DNA from: Reyranella aquatilis
Lineage (GTDB): Bacteria; Pseudomonadota; Alphaproteobacteria; Reyranellales; Reyranellaceae
Reading direction: 5' to 3'
DNA: 64,000 nucleotides
Assembly (NCBI RefSeq): GCF_020880995.1
Contig: NZ_JAJISD010000001.1
Location: 1 to 64,000 of the forward strand
The position numbers and the translations under genes are program-made. Positions 24,862-33,644 of the stretch are shown piece after piece (position 1 is the first letter of the stretch; each line of letters opens with the position of its first letter). The notes below the pieces were generated by a model, which worked only from the letters and a program-made list of their open reading frames with translations, ran no database searches and had not been told where the DNA came from.

Positions 24862-25839
24862 CTACTGAAGCTTGATGCCGGCCTCGGCGATCAGCTTTCC
24901 CAGCAGCTCGCGCTGGCCGGCAATCCAGGTCTTGAACTCGGCCGGTGTGTTGCCGACCAGGTCGGCGCCGGTCGGGTCGAGCCGCTCCTTCACCTTCGGA
25001 TCCTTGATCGCCTCGGCCACCACGGCCTGCATGCGGTCAATCAAGGCGGGCGGCGTGCCGGTGACGGCGAACAGGCCGTTCCAGTCGTTCAGATCGAAGC
25101 CCGGATAGCCGCTCTCGGCGATCGTCGGAACGTCGGGAAAGGCCGAGGAGCGCTTGAGGCTGGTGACGGCCAGCACGCGGGCACGCCCGGCCGCCACGGG
25201 CGGTCGGATCGAGTTGGTGGTGATGATCACCGAATCGACGGCCCCCGCACCGATGTCGCGCGCGGCGTCGGCGCCGCCGCGATAGGGCACGTGGATCAGC
25301 TTGATCCCGGCCCGGCGCTGCAACTCCTCACCGGCCATGTGGGCCATGCCGGCGGCCGGCGGCGTGCCGTAGCTGATAGTGCCGGGTTTGGCCTTGGCCG
25401 CCGCGATGAACTCCTGGAAGGTCTGTGACGGGAAATCCTGCTTCACGGCGACGACCTGCGGAAAGCTCGCGAGCTGGGTCACGGGCACCCAGGTCTGCGC
25501 GTAATCGAAGGGCAGGTCCTTCATCAGCAGGGTGTTGGTGATCTGGTTGGCCGCATCGACCAGGAACGTCTGGCCGTCGCGCGGTGCCTGGAGCACCGCA
25601 TTGGCCGCAACGACGGCATTGCCGCCGGTCCGGTTGTCGATGATCACCTGCTGGCCGATGATCTCGGCCACGCGCACGCCAATGTTCCGCGCAACCGTGT
25701 CGGCGGCGCCGCCGGCGGCGAAGGCCACGACCCAGCGCACGGGTCCCTTGGGCCAGTCGCCCTGGGCGAAGCCTTCGCGGGCGATGAAGGGAGCGGCGAG
25801 ACCCGCCCCCAGCAGCGCGCGGCGGGAGAGCCGGCTCAC
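24862..25839 (-). CDS. Tripartite tricarboxylate (TTT/Bug) substrate-binding protein
   Basis: A 325-residue periplasmic receptor. The N-terminus SRLSRRALLGAGLAAPFIA is a twin-arginine-like signal ending near FAQ. The mature protein shows the Bug-family landmarks VRWVVAFAAGGAADTVARNI, VIIDNRTGGNAVVAAN, GTISYGTPPAAGMAHMAGEEL, IPYRGG-like HVPYRGGADAARDI and FPDVPTIAESGYPGFD. These bind carboxylated metabolites for uptake or sensing. TctA/TctB membrane genes are not nearby, as is common for orphan Bug proteins. The GTG start at 25839 overlaps the stop codon of the dehydrogenase gene (GTGA), indicating translational coupling. Confidence 0.9.
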   Translation of the reverse strand: MSRLSRRALLGAGLAAPFIAREGFAQGDWPKGPVRWVVAFAAGGAADTVARNIGVRVAEIIGQQVIIDNRTGGNAVVAANAVLQAPRDGQTFLVDAANQITNTLLMKDLPFDYAQTWVPVTQLASFPQVVAVKQDFPSQTFQEFIAAAKAKPGTISYGTPPAAGMAHMAGEELQRRAGIKLIHVPYRGGADAARDIGAGAVDSVIITTNSIRPPVAAGRARVLAVTSLKRSSAFPDVPTIAESGYPGFDLNDWNGLFAVTGTPPALIDRMQAVVAEAIKDPKVKERLDPTGADLVGNTPAEFKTWIAGQRELLGKLIAEAGIKLQ

Positions 25840-26807
25840 TTCTTCGGCTCCAGCAGTTCCGGCACCACCCAGAGCGCGGGTTCGCCGCGAGCGACGCGCT
25901 GGACGTTGTCGAAGCCGTTGCGCAGGCGGGTGATGTTGCTCTCGAACGTGGGGCCGGCGAGATGCGCCGTCAGCACGACGTTGTCCAGCTTCAGCAGGGG
26001 ATTGTCGGCCGGAGTCGGCTCCTCGTCGAACACGTCGAGGCCGGCGCCGAACAGGTTGCCGGATGAGAGGGCGGCGATCATCGCCTTCTCGTCGATCACC
26101 GGGCCGCGCGAGGTGTTCACGATGATCGCCGATTTCTTCATGGCGGCGAGTTCGTCCTTGCCGATCATGTGGCGCGTCGAATCGTTCAGCGGCACGTGCA
26201 GCGAGACGATGTCGGAGTGCTTCAGGATCTCCGGCAGCAGGCGGAAGCGGACGCCCAGCGCGTCTTCCTCTTCCTCCTTGAGGCGGGCGATGTCGTAGTA
26301 GTGGACGGTCATGCCGAAAGCGAGGGCGAGCTTGGCGACCTTCTTGCCGATCGTGCCCAGCCCGATGATGCCCAGCACGCGGTTGCGCACCTCGTGGACG
26401 GTCGGTGGGGAATTGCCGTGCCAGCGACCGGAAATGACGTTGTTGTGCTGGGTGATCAGCCGGCGCGAGACCGACAGCATCAGCAGCATCGCATGCTCGG
26501 ACACGGCGACCGAGTTGGCGCCGCCGTTGGCACAAAGCGGCACGCCGCTCCTGCGGGCCGCCTCGAGGTCGGCGCGGTCGTAGCCGGCGCTCAGCATCTG
26601 CACGAGCTTGAGGTTCGGCGCGTCCTTGTAGAGTTGCGGCGTGACATATTGCTGGATGAAGCCCACGAAGTAGTGGGTACCGGGCAGGGCGGCCTTCTGC
26701 TCCGGCGAATTGTGCAGCGCCTTGACGATCTCGTAGCCCTTGGGGGCGAGGTCGTCGACCATCGACAGCGTGTCCTTGGGTCCGACGACGAGTACGCGTT
26801 CAACCAT
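25836..26807 (-). CDS. D-isomer-specific 2-hydroxyacid dehydrogenase
   Basis: A 323-residue NAD(P)-dependent dehydrogenase expected to interconvert a 2-keto acid and a D-2-hydroxy acid. The nucleotide-binding motif is GIIGLGTIGKKVAKLA (near residue 152). Catalytic residues sit in the usual places: Arg in VNTSRGPVIDEKAM, Glu in DVFDEEPTPADNPL and His in VVLTAHLAGPT. The N-terminal substrate domain includes QMLSAGYDRADLE and ANGGANSVAVSEHAMLL. I start at ATG 26807 with AGGAGA eight bases upstream. It is the first of a coupled pair with the TTT receptor and follows the NHL-protein gene on the same strand. Confidence 0.9.
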   Translation of the reverse strand: MVERVLVVGPKDTLSMVDDLAPKGYEIVKALHNSPEQKAALPGTHYFVGFIQQYVTPQLYKDAPNLKLVQMLSAGYDRADLEAARRSGVPLCANGGANSVAVSEHAMLLMLSVSRRLITQHNNVISGRWHGNSPPTVHEVRNRVLGIIGLGTIGKKVAKLALAFGMTVHYYDIARLKEEEEDALGVRFRLLPEILKHSDIVSLHVPLNDSTRHMIGKDELAAMKKSAIIVNTSRGPVIDEKAMIAALSSGNLFGAGLDVFDEEPTPADNPLLKLDNVVLTAHLAGPTFESNITRLRNGFDNVQRVARGEPALWVVPELLEPKK

Positions 26808-26819
26808 CACAATATCTCC

Positions 26820-27785
26820 TCAGACGACTTTCTCGAGTTTCTGCAAAGAACGCAGGTATTTCGGCACGGGCGTGCCGGGAAAGGTGCTCGGCCAGTTGGT
26901 GCAGCTGACCTCGCCGACATAGATGTCGCCGCGCGAATCGACCGCCAGACCATGCGGCGACAGGAAACGGCCGGTCTCGTGACCGGGACCGTCCTGGCCG
27001 CCGAGCCGGGCCAGGGTCTTGCCCTTGGCATCGACGATCGACAGGCGCGGGCCGAGATTGGTGTGCTTGGTGTTCACCGGCATGCCCGGCCCCAGCTCGC
27101 CGATGATGAAGGTCGGGTTCTTCGCACCGCCGCAGCAATAGAGCGCGCAAGGCCGGTGCATGTTGTTCCACTGGGCCTCGTACTTGCCGTTGCCGTCGAA
27201 CACCTGAACGCGGTGGTTCTCGCGGTCGGCGACATAGACCCAGCCGTCGGCGTCGGTGGCGATATTGTGCGGGATGTTGAACTCGCCGGGATCGGTCCCG
27301 GTCGTGCCCCAGCATGTCAGATGCCTGCCGTCGGGCGAATACTTGTGGATGCGTGAGTTGCCGTAGCCGTCCGACACGTAGATTTCGCCCTTGGGCGAGA
27401 GCGCGGTATGGGTGCAGCGGTTGAACGGCTTGCCGCTCAGGAACGGTGCGGGCTCATTCGGCACGCCGATGGTCATCAGCACCTTGCCGTCGGTGCTGAT
27501 CTTGCGGACCGTATGGTCGCCGTCGTCGGTGCAGTAGAGATTGTCGTCGCCGTCGATGTGGATGCCGTGGGCGCGGCTGAACAGGCCCCCACCCCAGGAG
27601 CGCAGGAAGTTGCCGTCGCGGTCGAACACCATCATCGGGTGTTCGCCGCGGTTGAACACGTAGACGCGGTCCTTGCTGTCGCAGGCCACGGCGGCGACGT
27701 CGCGGAACTCCCACCCGTCCGGCAGCTTTGCCCAGTTCTCGACAACCCTGTAGCGATGCTCGCCCGTTCCCAGCACGACCGACAT
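26820..27785 (-). CDS. NHL-repeat beta-propeller protein
   Basis: A 321-residue protein built from NHL repeats, predicted to fold as a six-bladed propeller. Repeats are recognisable as R-x-YVFNRGEHPMMVFDRDG, the SRAHGIHIDGDDNLYCTDDG block, EIYVSDGYGNSRIHKYSPDG, and WVYVADRENHRVQVFDGNG. Conserved His residues in some blades recall the amidating-lyase (PAL)-like and SMP-30-like propellers. No signal peptide is visible. It may be a lyase or lactonase acting with its neighbours; the hydroxyacid dehydrogenase lies 12 bases downstream and a GMC oxidoreductase 9 bases upstream, all on the minus strand. The exact reaction is unknown. Confidence 0.8.
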   Translation of the reverse strand: MSVVLGTGEHRYRVVENWAKLPDGWEFRDVAAVACDSKDRVYVFNRGEHPMMVFDRDGNFLRSWGGGLFSRAHGIHIDGDDNLYCTDDGDHTVRKISTDGKVLMTIGVPNEPAPFLSGKPFNRCTHTALSPKGEIYVSDGYGNSRIHKYSPDGRHLTCWGTTGTDPGEFNIPHNIATDADGWVYVADRENHRVQVFDGNGKYEAQWNNMHRPCALYCCGGAKNPTFIIGELGPGMPVNTKHTNLGPRLSIVDAKGKTLARLGGQDGPGHETGRFLSPHGLAVDSRGDIYVGEVSCTNWPSTFPGTPVPKYLRSLQKLEKVV

Positions 27786-27794
27786 GGTGGCTCC

Positions 27795-29498
27795 TCAGTG
27801 ACCGGCGAGCATGGCGTCCGAGATCTTCTCGGCCGACATCAGCGTCGGGAAATTGGTGTTGGCGCAGGGCACCACGGGGAAGATAGAGGCATCGACCACA
27901 CGCAAACCCTGCACGCCGCGTACCCGGCCCTGGGTGTCGACCACGGCCATCGGATCGTCGTCGCGGCCCATCCGGCACGTACAGGAGGCGTGCCAGACGC
28001 CGATGGCGGCCTTACGCACGAAGGCCTCGAGTGCATCGTCGTCGTTCAGTACCTGCTCGAAGGTGAATCCCTCGACCACGTACTTCTCGATCATGTAGCG
28101 CCGCAGCGCGGCCGGCCCGTCGAGCATCGTCGCGACCAGCCGGGTCAGCCACTTGTTCTTGGTGTTCACCACGCCGATCTGGCGGACCTTGTCGCTGTAC
28201 GAAGCGGGGAAGGGCACATCTGTCACTTCCCGCAACGCATCCGTCATCTGCACCGCAGCCATCAGCTTGAAGCCGCTCATCAGCCGGTCGAGGTCGCGTT
28301 TGTCGGACAGGAGGTTGAACTCGACGACCGGCTCCTGTCGCCAGTCGCGCGAGGCGAGCTTGACCTGGCCGGTCTCGGAATAGGTCTTGTTGATGAAGGT
28401 GAGCAGCGAGGCGATCTGCTCGCCCACCGCGTGCCAGGCCGACTTGCTTGCGACCGCCACGAACATGTCGCCCTTCGGGATACCGGGCAGGTTCGAGGAG
28501 TAGCGCAGGCCGACATGGATGTGGCGCCGGGTGTGCTCGCGAATCCGCGCCCGGGGCCTGATGAACGAGGACAGCGCGATGGAAGGATGGTCCATCAGCC
28601 GTTGACCCACGCCGGGCAGGGCAGACACGACGGGAATGCCGAGATCGGCGAGATGGCCGACCGGCCCGATGCCCGCGCGCATCAGGTGCGCCGGCGTGTG
28701 GATGGCGCCGCTGGAAAGGATGATCTCGCGGCCGCGGAATTCCTGCTCCTGGCCGCCTACGCGCGCCGTGACGCCGACGCAGCGCGTGCCCTCGAACAGG
28801 AGCGACGTCACCTGCGTGTCGGTCGAGATGGTGAGATTGGCGCGCTTGCGGGTCTCCGCGTCGAGATAGCCCATCGCCGCGGAAACGCGGCGCTCCTCGG
28901 CATTGGAGTGGGTGACGGGAAAGTAGCCGTCGACGAATTCGCCGTTCTGGTCGGGCAGGAACCTGAATCCCTTCGCCTCGAAGGCCTTGCCGACCGCCTG
29001 GGCGTGGCCCGCCCACTTCTCGCGGGGAATGCGGCGCACCGGAATGCGGCCGTCCTTGCCATGCAGCGGCCCGTCGAAATCGAGGTCGCGCTCGACCTTC
29101 TTGAAGTAGGGCAGCACGTCGTTCCAGCCCCAGCCGGCGGCGCCGCGGCTCTCCCACTCCGCATAGTCGGTCGGCGCGCCGCGATTGGCCATCTGGCCGT
29201 TGATCGAGGAGCCGCCGCCCAGCACGCGTGCCTGCTCGTACTTGCGCAGCGGCGGCCGCGCCTCGTGCGGGTTGTTGTGGCTGATGACCTGGGTGTGGAC
29301 CCTGAGGTCGGTCCAGTGGAAGCGCGGATCGAAATAGGCCGTGCCCGAATAGCTGTCGGCGATCTCCTTGGGCTCCTGGCCCGGCGGCGTGTCCTGGCCG
29401 GCCTCGCACAGCAGCACCTTGTTGGCGCTGCGGGCGGATAGGCGATTGGCCATGACCGAGCCTGCCGACCCGCCGCCGACGATGATGTAATCGTACAC
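27795..29498 (-). CDS. GMC oxidoreductase, choline/alcohol dehydrogenase-like
   Basis: A 567-residue FAD enzyme. It starts YDYIIVGGGSAGSVMANRLS (ADP-binding), has the first GMC signature near ARVLGGGSSINGQMANRG, the second near SSGAIHTPAHLMRAGIGP, and the C-terminal catalytic part VWHASCTCRMG then GLRVVDASIFPVVPCANTNFPTLM. The His in VWHASCTCRMG is the probable catalytic base. This subgroup oxidises alcohols, choline or polyethylene-glycol-like substrates. It heads a minus-strand run with the NHL protein, hydroxyacid dehydrogenase and TTT receptor, consistent with uptake and stepwise oxidation of an alcohol-derived acid (inference). Confidence 0.9.
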   Translation of the reverse strand: MYDYIIVGGGSAGSVMANRLSARSANKVLLCEAGQDTPPGQEPKEIADSYSGTAYFDPRFHWTDLRVHTQVISHNNPHEARPPLRKYEQARVLGGGSSINGQMANRGAPTDYAEWESRGAAGWGWNDVLPYFKKVERDLDFDGPLHGKDGRIPVRRIPREKWAGHAQAVGKAFEAKGFRFLPDQNGEFVDGYFPVTHSNAEERRVSAAMGYLDAETRKRANLTISTDTQVTSLLFEGTRCVGVTARVGGQEQEFRGREIILSSGAIHTPAHLMRAGIGPVGHLADLGIPVVSALPGVGQRLMDHPSIALSSFIRPRARIREHTRRHIHVGLRYSSNLPGIPKGDMFVAVASKSAWHAVGEQIASLLTFINKTYSETGQVKLASRDWRQEPVVEFNLLSDKRDLDRLMSGFKLMAAVQMTDALREVTDVPFPASYSDKVRQIGVVNTKNKWLTRLVATMLDGPAALRRYMIEKYVVEGFTFEQVLNDDDALEAFVRKAAIGVWHASCTCRMGRDDDPMAVVDTQGRVRGVQGLRVVDASIFPVVPCANTNFPTLMSAEKISDAMLAGH

Positions 29499-29616
29499 TT
29501 GGCGTTTCCCCGTTTATTGCGGCCACGCTAGCACGGTTGGGCGCCGTTGTGGGCGTCCGCTTGCCGGGGTGGGCGAAGCCTGCAATCGTCGCGGAAAGCG
29601 AGCAGGGAGGTTTCGT

Positions 29617-30027
29617 ATGCCGGACGTTGCAGCCGCAAACGAGGATGTCGCCACGCCCGAACTGATGAAGGCCATTTCCGCTGCCTTCAACAGCCGCGAC
29701 GTCGATCGCATCGTTTCGCATTTCACCGACGACGCCACCTTCTGGCTGGCCCGTGGACCCGAGCCGGTCGGCCGCACGCTCAAGGGCAAGGCCACGATCG
29801 CCAAGACCCTCGCCGAGCGCTTCAAGGTGATTCCCGACATGCGTTGGGACCACAAGGAGTACATCTACGCCGGTAACCGGGCGATCTCGGTCTGGACGGT
29901 GAAAGGCAAGGGCGCCGACGGCGAGGACCTGAACTACCAGGGCTGCGACATCTACACGTTCCGCGGCGGCAAGATCTCCGCCAAGGACACCTACTGGAAG
30001 ATCGTCGAGAACAAGGATCGCCTGTGA
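29617..30027 (+). CDS. SnoaL/NTF2-like protein
   Basis: A 136-residue cone-shaped NTF2-fold protein: ELMKAISAAFNSRDVDRIVSHFTDDATFW is the standard opening, followed by GPEPVGRTLKGKATIAKTLAERF and a C-terminal sheet GCDIYTFRGGKISAKDTYWKIV. Members act as small isomerases, hydrolases or binding proteins. Start at ATG 29617 with AGGGAGG just upstream. Its stop overlaps the ATG of the amidohydrolase gene, so the two are translationally coupled and probably work on the same compound. Confidence 0.85.
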   Translation: MPDVAAANEDVATPELMKAISAAFNSRDVDRIVSHFTDDATFWLARGPEPVGRTLKGKATIAKTLAERFKVIPDMRWDHKEYIYAGNRAISVWTVKGKGADGEDLNYQGCDIYTFRGGKISAKDTYWKIVENKDRL

Positions 30028-31745
30028 TGCAACACGACATCGTCATCCGCGGCGGCACCGTCGTCGACGGCTCGGGCAACAAGCGTTTTTCGGCCGATGT
30101 CGGCATCAAGGACGGCGTGATCGCCGAGGTCGGCCGCATCACCGCACCGGCCGCGCGCACGATCGACGCCGACGGGCTGATCGTTTCGCCGGGCTTCATC
30201 GACGGCCATACCCACATGGACGCGCAGGTCGCCTGGGATCCGCTGGGCAGCTGTTCTTGCTGGCATGGCGTCACCTCGGTGGTGATGAGCAATTGCGGCT
30301 TTGCGCTGGCGCCCTGCAAGCCCGGGGACCGCGATCTCTACGCGCGCTGCCTCTCGGCGGTCGAGGACATTCCGACCGAGGCGATGGCGGCGGGCATCGA
30401 CTGGACCTGGGAAACCTTCCCGGAATATCTCGCCACCGTCGAGCGCCTGCCCAAGGCCATCAACTACGGCATGTATATCGGCCACTCGGCGCTGCGCATG
30501 TACGTGATGGGCCAGCGCGCCTTCACCGAGAAGGCGACCGAAGACGAGATGGTCCGCATGGCCGCCCTGGTGAAGGAGGCGCTGAAGGCCGGTGCCATGG
30601 GCTTCTCGAGTTCGCGCGCCTCCACGCACGTGACGCCGGACAATACGCCGGTCGCCAGCCGCATCGCCGAGTGGGAGGAGATCGATCGCATCGTGGCGGC
30701 GATGGCCGAACTCGACGCCGGCATCTTTCAGGTCGGTCCCGACATCGCGAGCGGGCCGGCGCACCGGGCGTTCCTCGCGCGGCTGCGGGAGGTGGCGCTG
30801 GCCTACAGGCGGCCCATCATGTTCGGTGTGCTGGCCACCAAGCAGGGCGACGATCCGACCGGCTGGGCCTACCAGACCCGCTACATCGACGAGACCGTCG
30901 CCGCCGGTGGCCGCATGTTCGGCCAGGGTACCACGCGCTCGATCAACGCCATCTTCTCGCTCAAGTCCTACCTGCCGTTCGACGTGCTGCCGGAGTGGCG
31001 TGCCGTGCGCGAACTGCCGATGGCCGAACAGAAGCGACGCCTGGCCGATCCCGAGCTGCGGCGCCAGCTGGTGGCGGCCGAGGAGCGGATGAAGCCGCGC
31101 GACAACGTCTTCCAGGGCGGCGGGGCGGCGACGACCGATCCGCGCAAGCCGGACTATTCCAACCTGTACGCGTTGAACGGCGTCGACTGGGACGATCCGA
31201 CGGTGGAGCAGCTTGCCCGGGCGCGCGGGCAGCATCCGGTCGAAGTGATGATCGACCTGTCGCTGGCCAACGAGAACCAGGTCTATGTCCAGCCGCTGGT
31301 CAACGAGACACCGGATGACGTGCTGGGCATCCTGAAGCACCCCCGAACGCTCGCGACCTTCTCCGACTCCGGTGCCCATGTCGCGCAAGAGATGGGCTCC
31401 TCACTGCAGACGCATCTGCTCAGCTACTGGGTTCGCAAGCGCGGCGCCTTCACTCTGGAGGAGGCAGTCAAGAAGATCACCCGGGACAATGCCGTTGCCT
31501 GGGACATGGGCGATCGCGGCCTGGTCAAGGAAGGCTTCCGGGCCGATCTCAACCTCTTCGAGGAAGACCGGATCCGGCCCAGCCTGCCCACGGTCGAGCG
31601 CGATCTGCCGGGGGGCGCCCGGCGGCTCGTGCAGAAGGCCGAAGGCATCAAGGCCACGCTGGTGAACGGCATGGTCGCGTTCGAGGACGGGCAGGCGACG
31701 GGCAGCTATGCCGGCACCGTCCTGAAAGGTACGGCCGTCGGCTGA
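30027..31745 (+). CDS. N-acyl-D-amino-acid deacylase-like amidohydrolase
   Basis: A 572-residue metal-dependent hydrolase of the amidohydrolase superfamily. The N-terminal strand DIVIRGGTVVDGSGNKR leads to the metal ligands in SPGFIDGHTHMDAQVAWDP (HxH); a probable ligand Cys/His region follows at VTSVVMSNCGFALAPC, with a helix GAMGFSSSR. The later TFSDSGAHVAQEMG carries the superfamily Asp, and the final beta sandwich has GFRADLNLFEEDRI and a last strand ATLVNGMVAFEDG. The family includes D-aminoacylases and D-glutamate deacylases. Substrate is unknown. The start overlaps the SnoaL-like stop codon, indicating coupling. Confidence 0.87.
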   Translation: MQHDIVIRGGTVVDGSGNKRFSADVGIKDGVIAEVGRITAPAARTIDADGLIVSPGFIDGHTHMDAQVAWDPLGSCSCWHGVTSVVMSNCGFALAPCKPGDRDLYARCLSAVEDIPTEAMAAGIDWTWETFPEYLATVERLPKAINYGMYIGHSALRMYVMGQRAFTEKATEDEMVRMAALVKEALKAGAMGFSSSRASTHVTPDNTPVASRIAEWEEIDRIVAAMAELDAGIFQVGPDIASGPAHRAFLARLREVALAYRRPIMFGVLATKQGDDPTGWAYQTRYIDETVAAGGRMFGQGTTRSINAIFSLKSYLPFDVLPEWRAVRELPMAEQKRRLADPELRRQLVAAEERMKPRDNVFQGGGAATTDPRKPDYSNLYALNGVDWDDPTVEQLARARGQHPVEVMIDLSLANENQVYVQPLVNETPDDVLGILKHPRTLATFSDSGAHVAQEMGSSLQTHLLSYWVRKRGAFTLEEAVKKITRDNAVAWDMGDRGLVKEGFRADLNLFEEDRIRPSLPTVERDLPGGARRLVQKAEGIKATLVNGMVAFEDGQATGSYAGTVLKGTAVG

Positions 31746-31858
31746 CGGGTCTTGCGGCCCCGGGTTTCGCAGTTCAAGAGAAGCGCCGGTGGCGGCGTGG
31801 CGGGAAAACGGCCTTGCAGCCCCGCTGAAGCCACTGGTGGAGGACTTGAGCAGCAGCG

Positions 31859-32575
31859 ATGGATAGTGCCGCCTACGACTATGAAAACCGGATACCGCCC
31901 GGCTTCTACGACAGGGTCTATCAGCGGAAGTCCGGCGTCCGCTATTGCTGGCACGACCTGAAGTTTCGCACCGTCGCCTCCCACGTCGGCGCGCCGCGGC
32001 GGCTGCTCGATATCGGCTGCGGTCCGGGCACCTTCATCGGCAACTATCTCGACGGCATCGAGGCGCTGGGCCTCGACCTCAGCGCCTCGCAGATTGGTTA
32101 CGCGACTTCGACGTACGGAACCGCGGGGCACCGGTTTTCCACGCAGTTGCTGGGCGCGCTGGCCGCTGCGGGCGAGCGGTTCGATGCGGTGACGATGATC
32201 GAGCTGATCGAGCATCTGACGCCCGACGCCGCTATCGAATTGCTGGCGCAGGCACGGGGGCTTCTGACTTCCGAGGGGAGGCTCGTCGTGACGACCCCGA
32301 ACTACCGCTCGCTCTGGCCGCTGATCGAACTCGGCGTCAATGCGAAGTCTCCGGTGAACTACATCGAGCAGCACATCAACAAGTACCGGACCGGGCTGCT
32401 GGAGGATCATCTCGAGGCGGCGGGCTACCGCGACATCCGGGTCAAGACCGTGCTGGGATTCGCGCCCTTCGCCGCGGTGCTGGGCCTCGGGGTGGCCAAC
32501 GCCGTTCATGCCGTCGAGACGGGCTTGAGGTATCTGGGGATCGGGAACCTCCTGCTGGCGACGGCGCGGCCGTGA
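31859..32575 (+). CDS. Class I SAM-dependent methyltransferase
   Basis: A 238-residue methyltransferase. Motif I is RRLLDIGCGPGTFIGNYL (near residue 45), the acidic motif II residue follows in EALGLDLSASQIGYA, motif post-I is in FDAVTMIELIEHLTPDAA, and LTSEGRLVVTTPNYRSLWPL matches sugar or lipid methyltransferases. It begins a plus-strand run with a glycosyltransferase (10-base gap) and a large membrane protein, suggesting a role in building a surface glycan or glycolipid. Acceptor unknown. Confidence 0.85.
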   Translation: MDSAAYDYENRIPPGFYDRVYQRKSGVRYCWHDLKFRTVASHVGAPRRLLDIGCGPGTFIGNYLDGIEALGLDLSASQIGYATSTYGTAGHRFSTQLLGALAAAGERFDAVTMIELIEHLTPDAAIELLAQARGLLTSEGRLVVTTPNYRSLWPLIELGVNAKSPVNYIEQHINKYRTGLLEDHLEAAGYRDIRVKTVLGFAPFAAVLGLGVANAVHAVETGLRYLGIGNLLLATARP

Positions 32576-32585
32576 GAGGGCCGCG

Positions 32586-33644
32586 GTGACCGAACTCTCG
32601 ATCGTTGTGCCGACCTTCAACGAGGCGGCCAATATCGGCCTCGTGATCGAGGGCCTGGCGGCGACGCTCGGCGACAGGTCGTGGGAAGTCATCGTCGTTG
32701 ACGACAATTCTTCCGACGGGACGGGCGACATCGTCCGGAAGCTCGCGGAGGACAGGCCCAACATCCGTTGCCTGCAACGGATCCAGGACCGGGGCAGCGC
32801 GTCGGCTGCTCACTGGGGCGTCCAGGCCGCGCACGGCGAGATCGTCGTGGTGATGGGCGGCGACCTCAGGCACGATCCGGCGCTGATCCCGTCGATGCTC
32901 GAGGCGCTGCGGCAGGGGAGCGACATCGTGTCGGCCGCGCGGCCGATGCCGGCGAACCTCGCCAGCCGGCTGATCAACCTCTATCTGGGGCGTGATCTCG
33001 CCGATCCGCTCAGCGGCTACTTCGCGACGTCACGTGCGTTTTTCCTGCGATCGATCCCGCGCATGCAGGGCGATGCCTTCCGCGTATTCTTCGATCTGGT
33101 CCATCTCAACCGGCGGGCCGGACTGCGGGAACTGGCGTCGGATGTCCGGGCGCCGATCGGCGGGCGGCCGGTGCGGCAGACCCATGTCCTGTGGGCGCTG
33201 CTGTGCGACGTGATTTCCAAGCTGTCGGGAGGGCTGCTGCCGCCGCGGCTCGTAAGCTTCGTCGGCGTCGGCGTGATCGGCTCGAGCGTCCATTTCTCGA
33301 TGCTCTACGCCTCCCTTGCGTTGGGTGCGGCTTTCTGGGTGTCGCAGGCGCTGGCCACGATCACCGCGATGGTCTTCAACTTCACCATCAACAACATCCT
33401 GACCTATCCGACCGCCCGCCTGAAAAGCGGCAACTACTACAAGGGGCTGCTGCTCTATACGGTCATCGCTTCGTTCGGCATCGTGGCGAACGTCAGCACT
33501 GCACAGCTCACCTATGTGCATTTCAGGGGCCATACGTTCGTCGCGGCCTGCATGGGCATCTTCATCGACGTGATCTGGCGTTTCGTGGTCTCGAACCGAC
33601 TGATCTGGGGCCGGTCTTCTATCTTCCGCAAGGCGGCGGCGTGA
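32586..33644 (+). CDS. GT2 glycosyltransferase fused to a GtrA-like membrane domain
   Basis: A 352-residue protein in two parts. Residues 1-215 are a GT2 domain of the polyprenol-phosphate mannosyltransferase type: LSIVVPTFNEAANIGLVIEGL, VIVVDDNSSDGTGDIV, VVVMGGDLRHDP (metal-binding; normally DxD/DAD-like, here G-D) and SGYFATSRAFF. Residues 220-345 are a GtrA-like domain with about four membrane helices, including VSFVGVGVIGSSVHF and MVFNFTINNILTYP. Such fusions attach a sugar to undecaprenyl phosphate and help flip it. The GTG start at 32586 is directly after the methyltransferase gene. Its stop overlaps the start of the next gene by GTGA. Confidence 0.88.
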   Translation: MTELSIVVPTFNEAANIGLVIEGLAATLGDRSWEVIVVDDNSSDGTGDIVRKLAEDRPNIRCLQRIQDRGSASAAHWGVQAAHGEIVVVMGGDLRHDPALIPSMLEALRQGSDIVSAARPMPANLASRLINLYLGRDLADPLSGYFATSRAFFLRSIPRMQGDAFRVFFDLVHLNRRAGLRELASDVRAPIGGRPVRQTHVLWALLCDVISKLSGGLLPPRLVSFVGVGVIGSSVHFSMLYASLALGAAFWVSQALATITAMVFNFTINNILTYPTARLKSGNYYKGLLLYTVIASFGIVANVSTAQLTYVHFRGHTFVAACMGIFIDVIWRFVVSNRLIWGRSSIFRKAAA

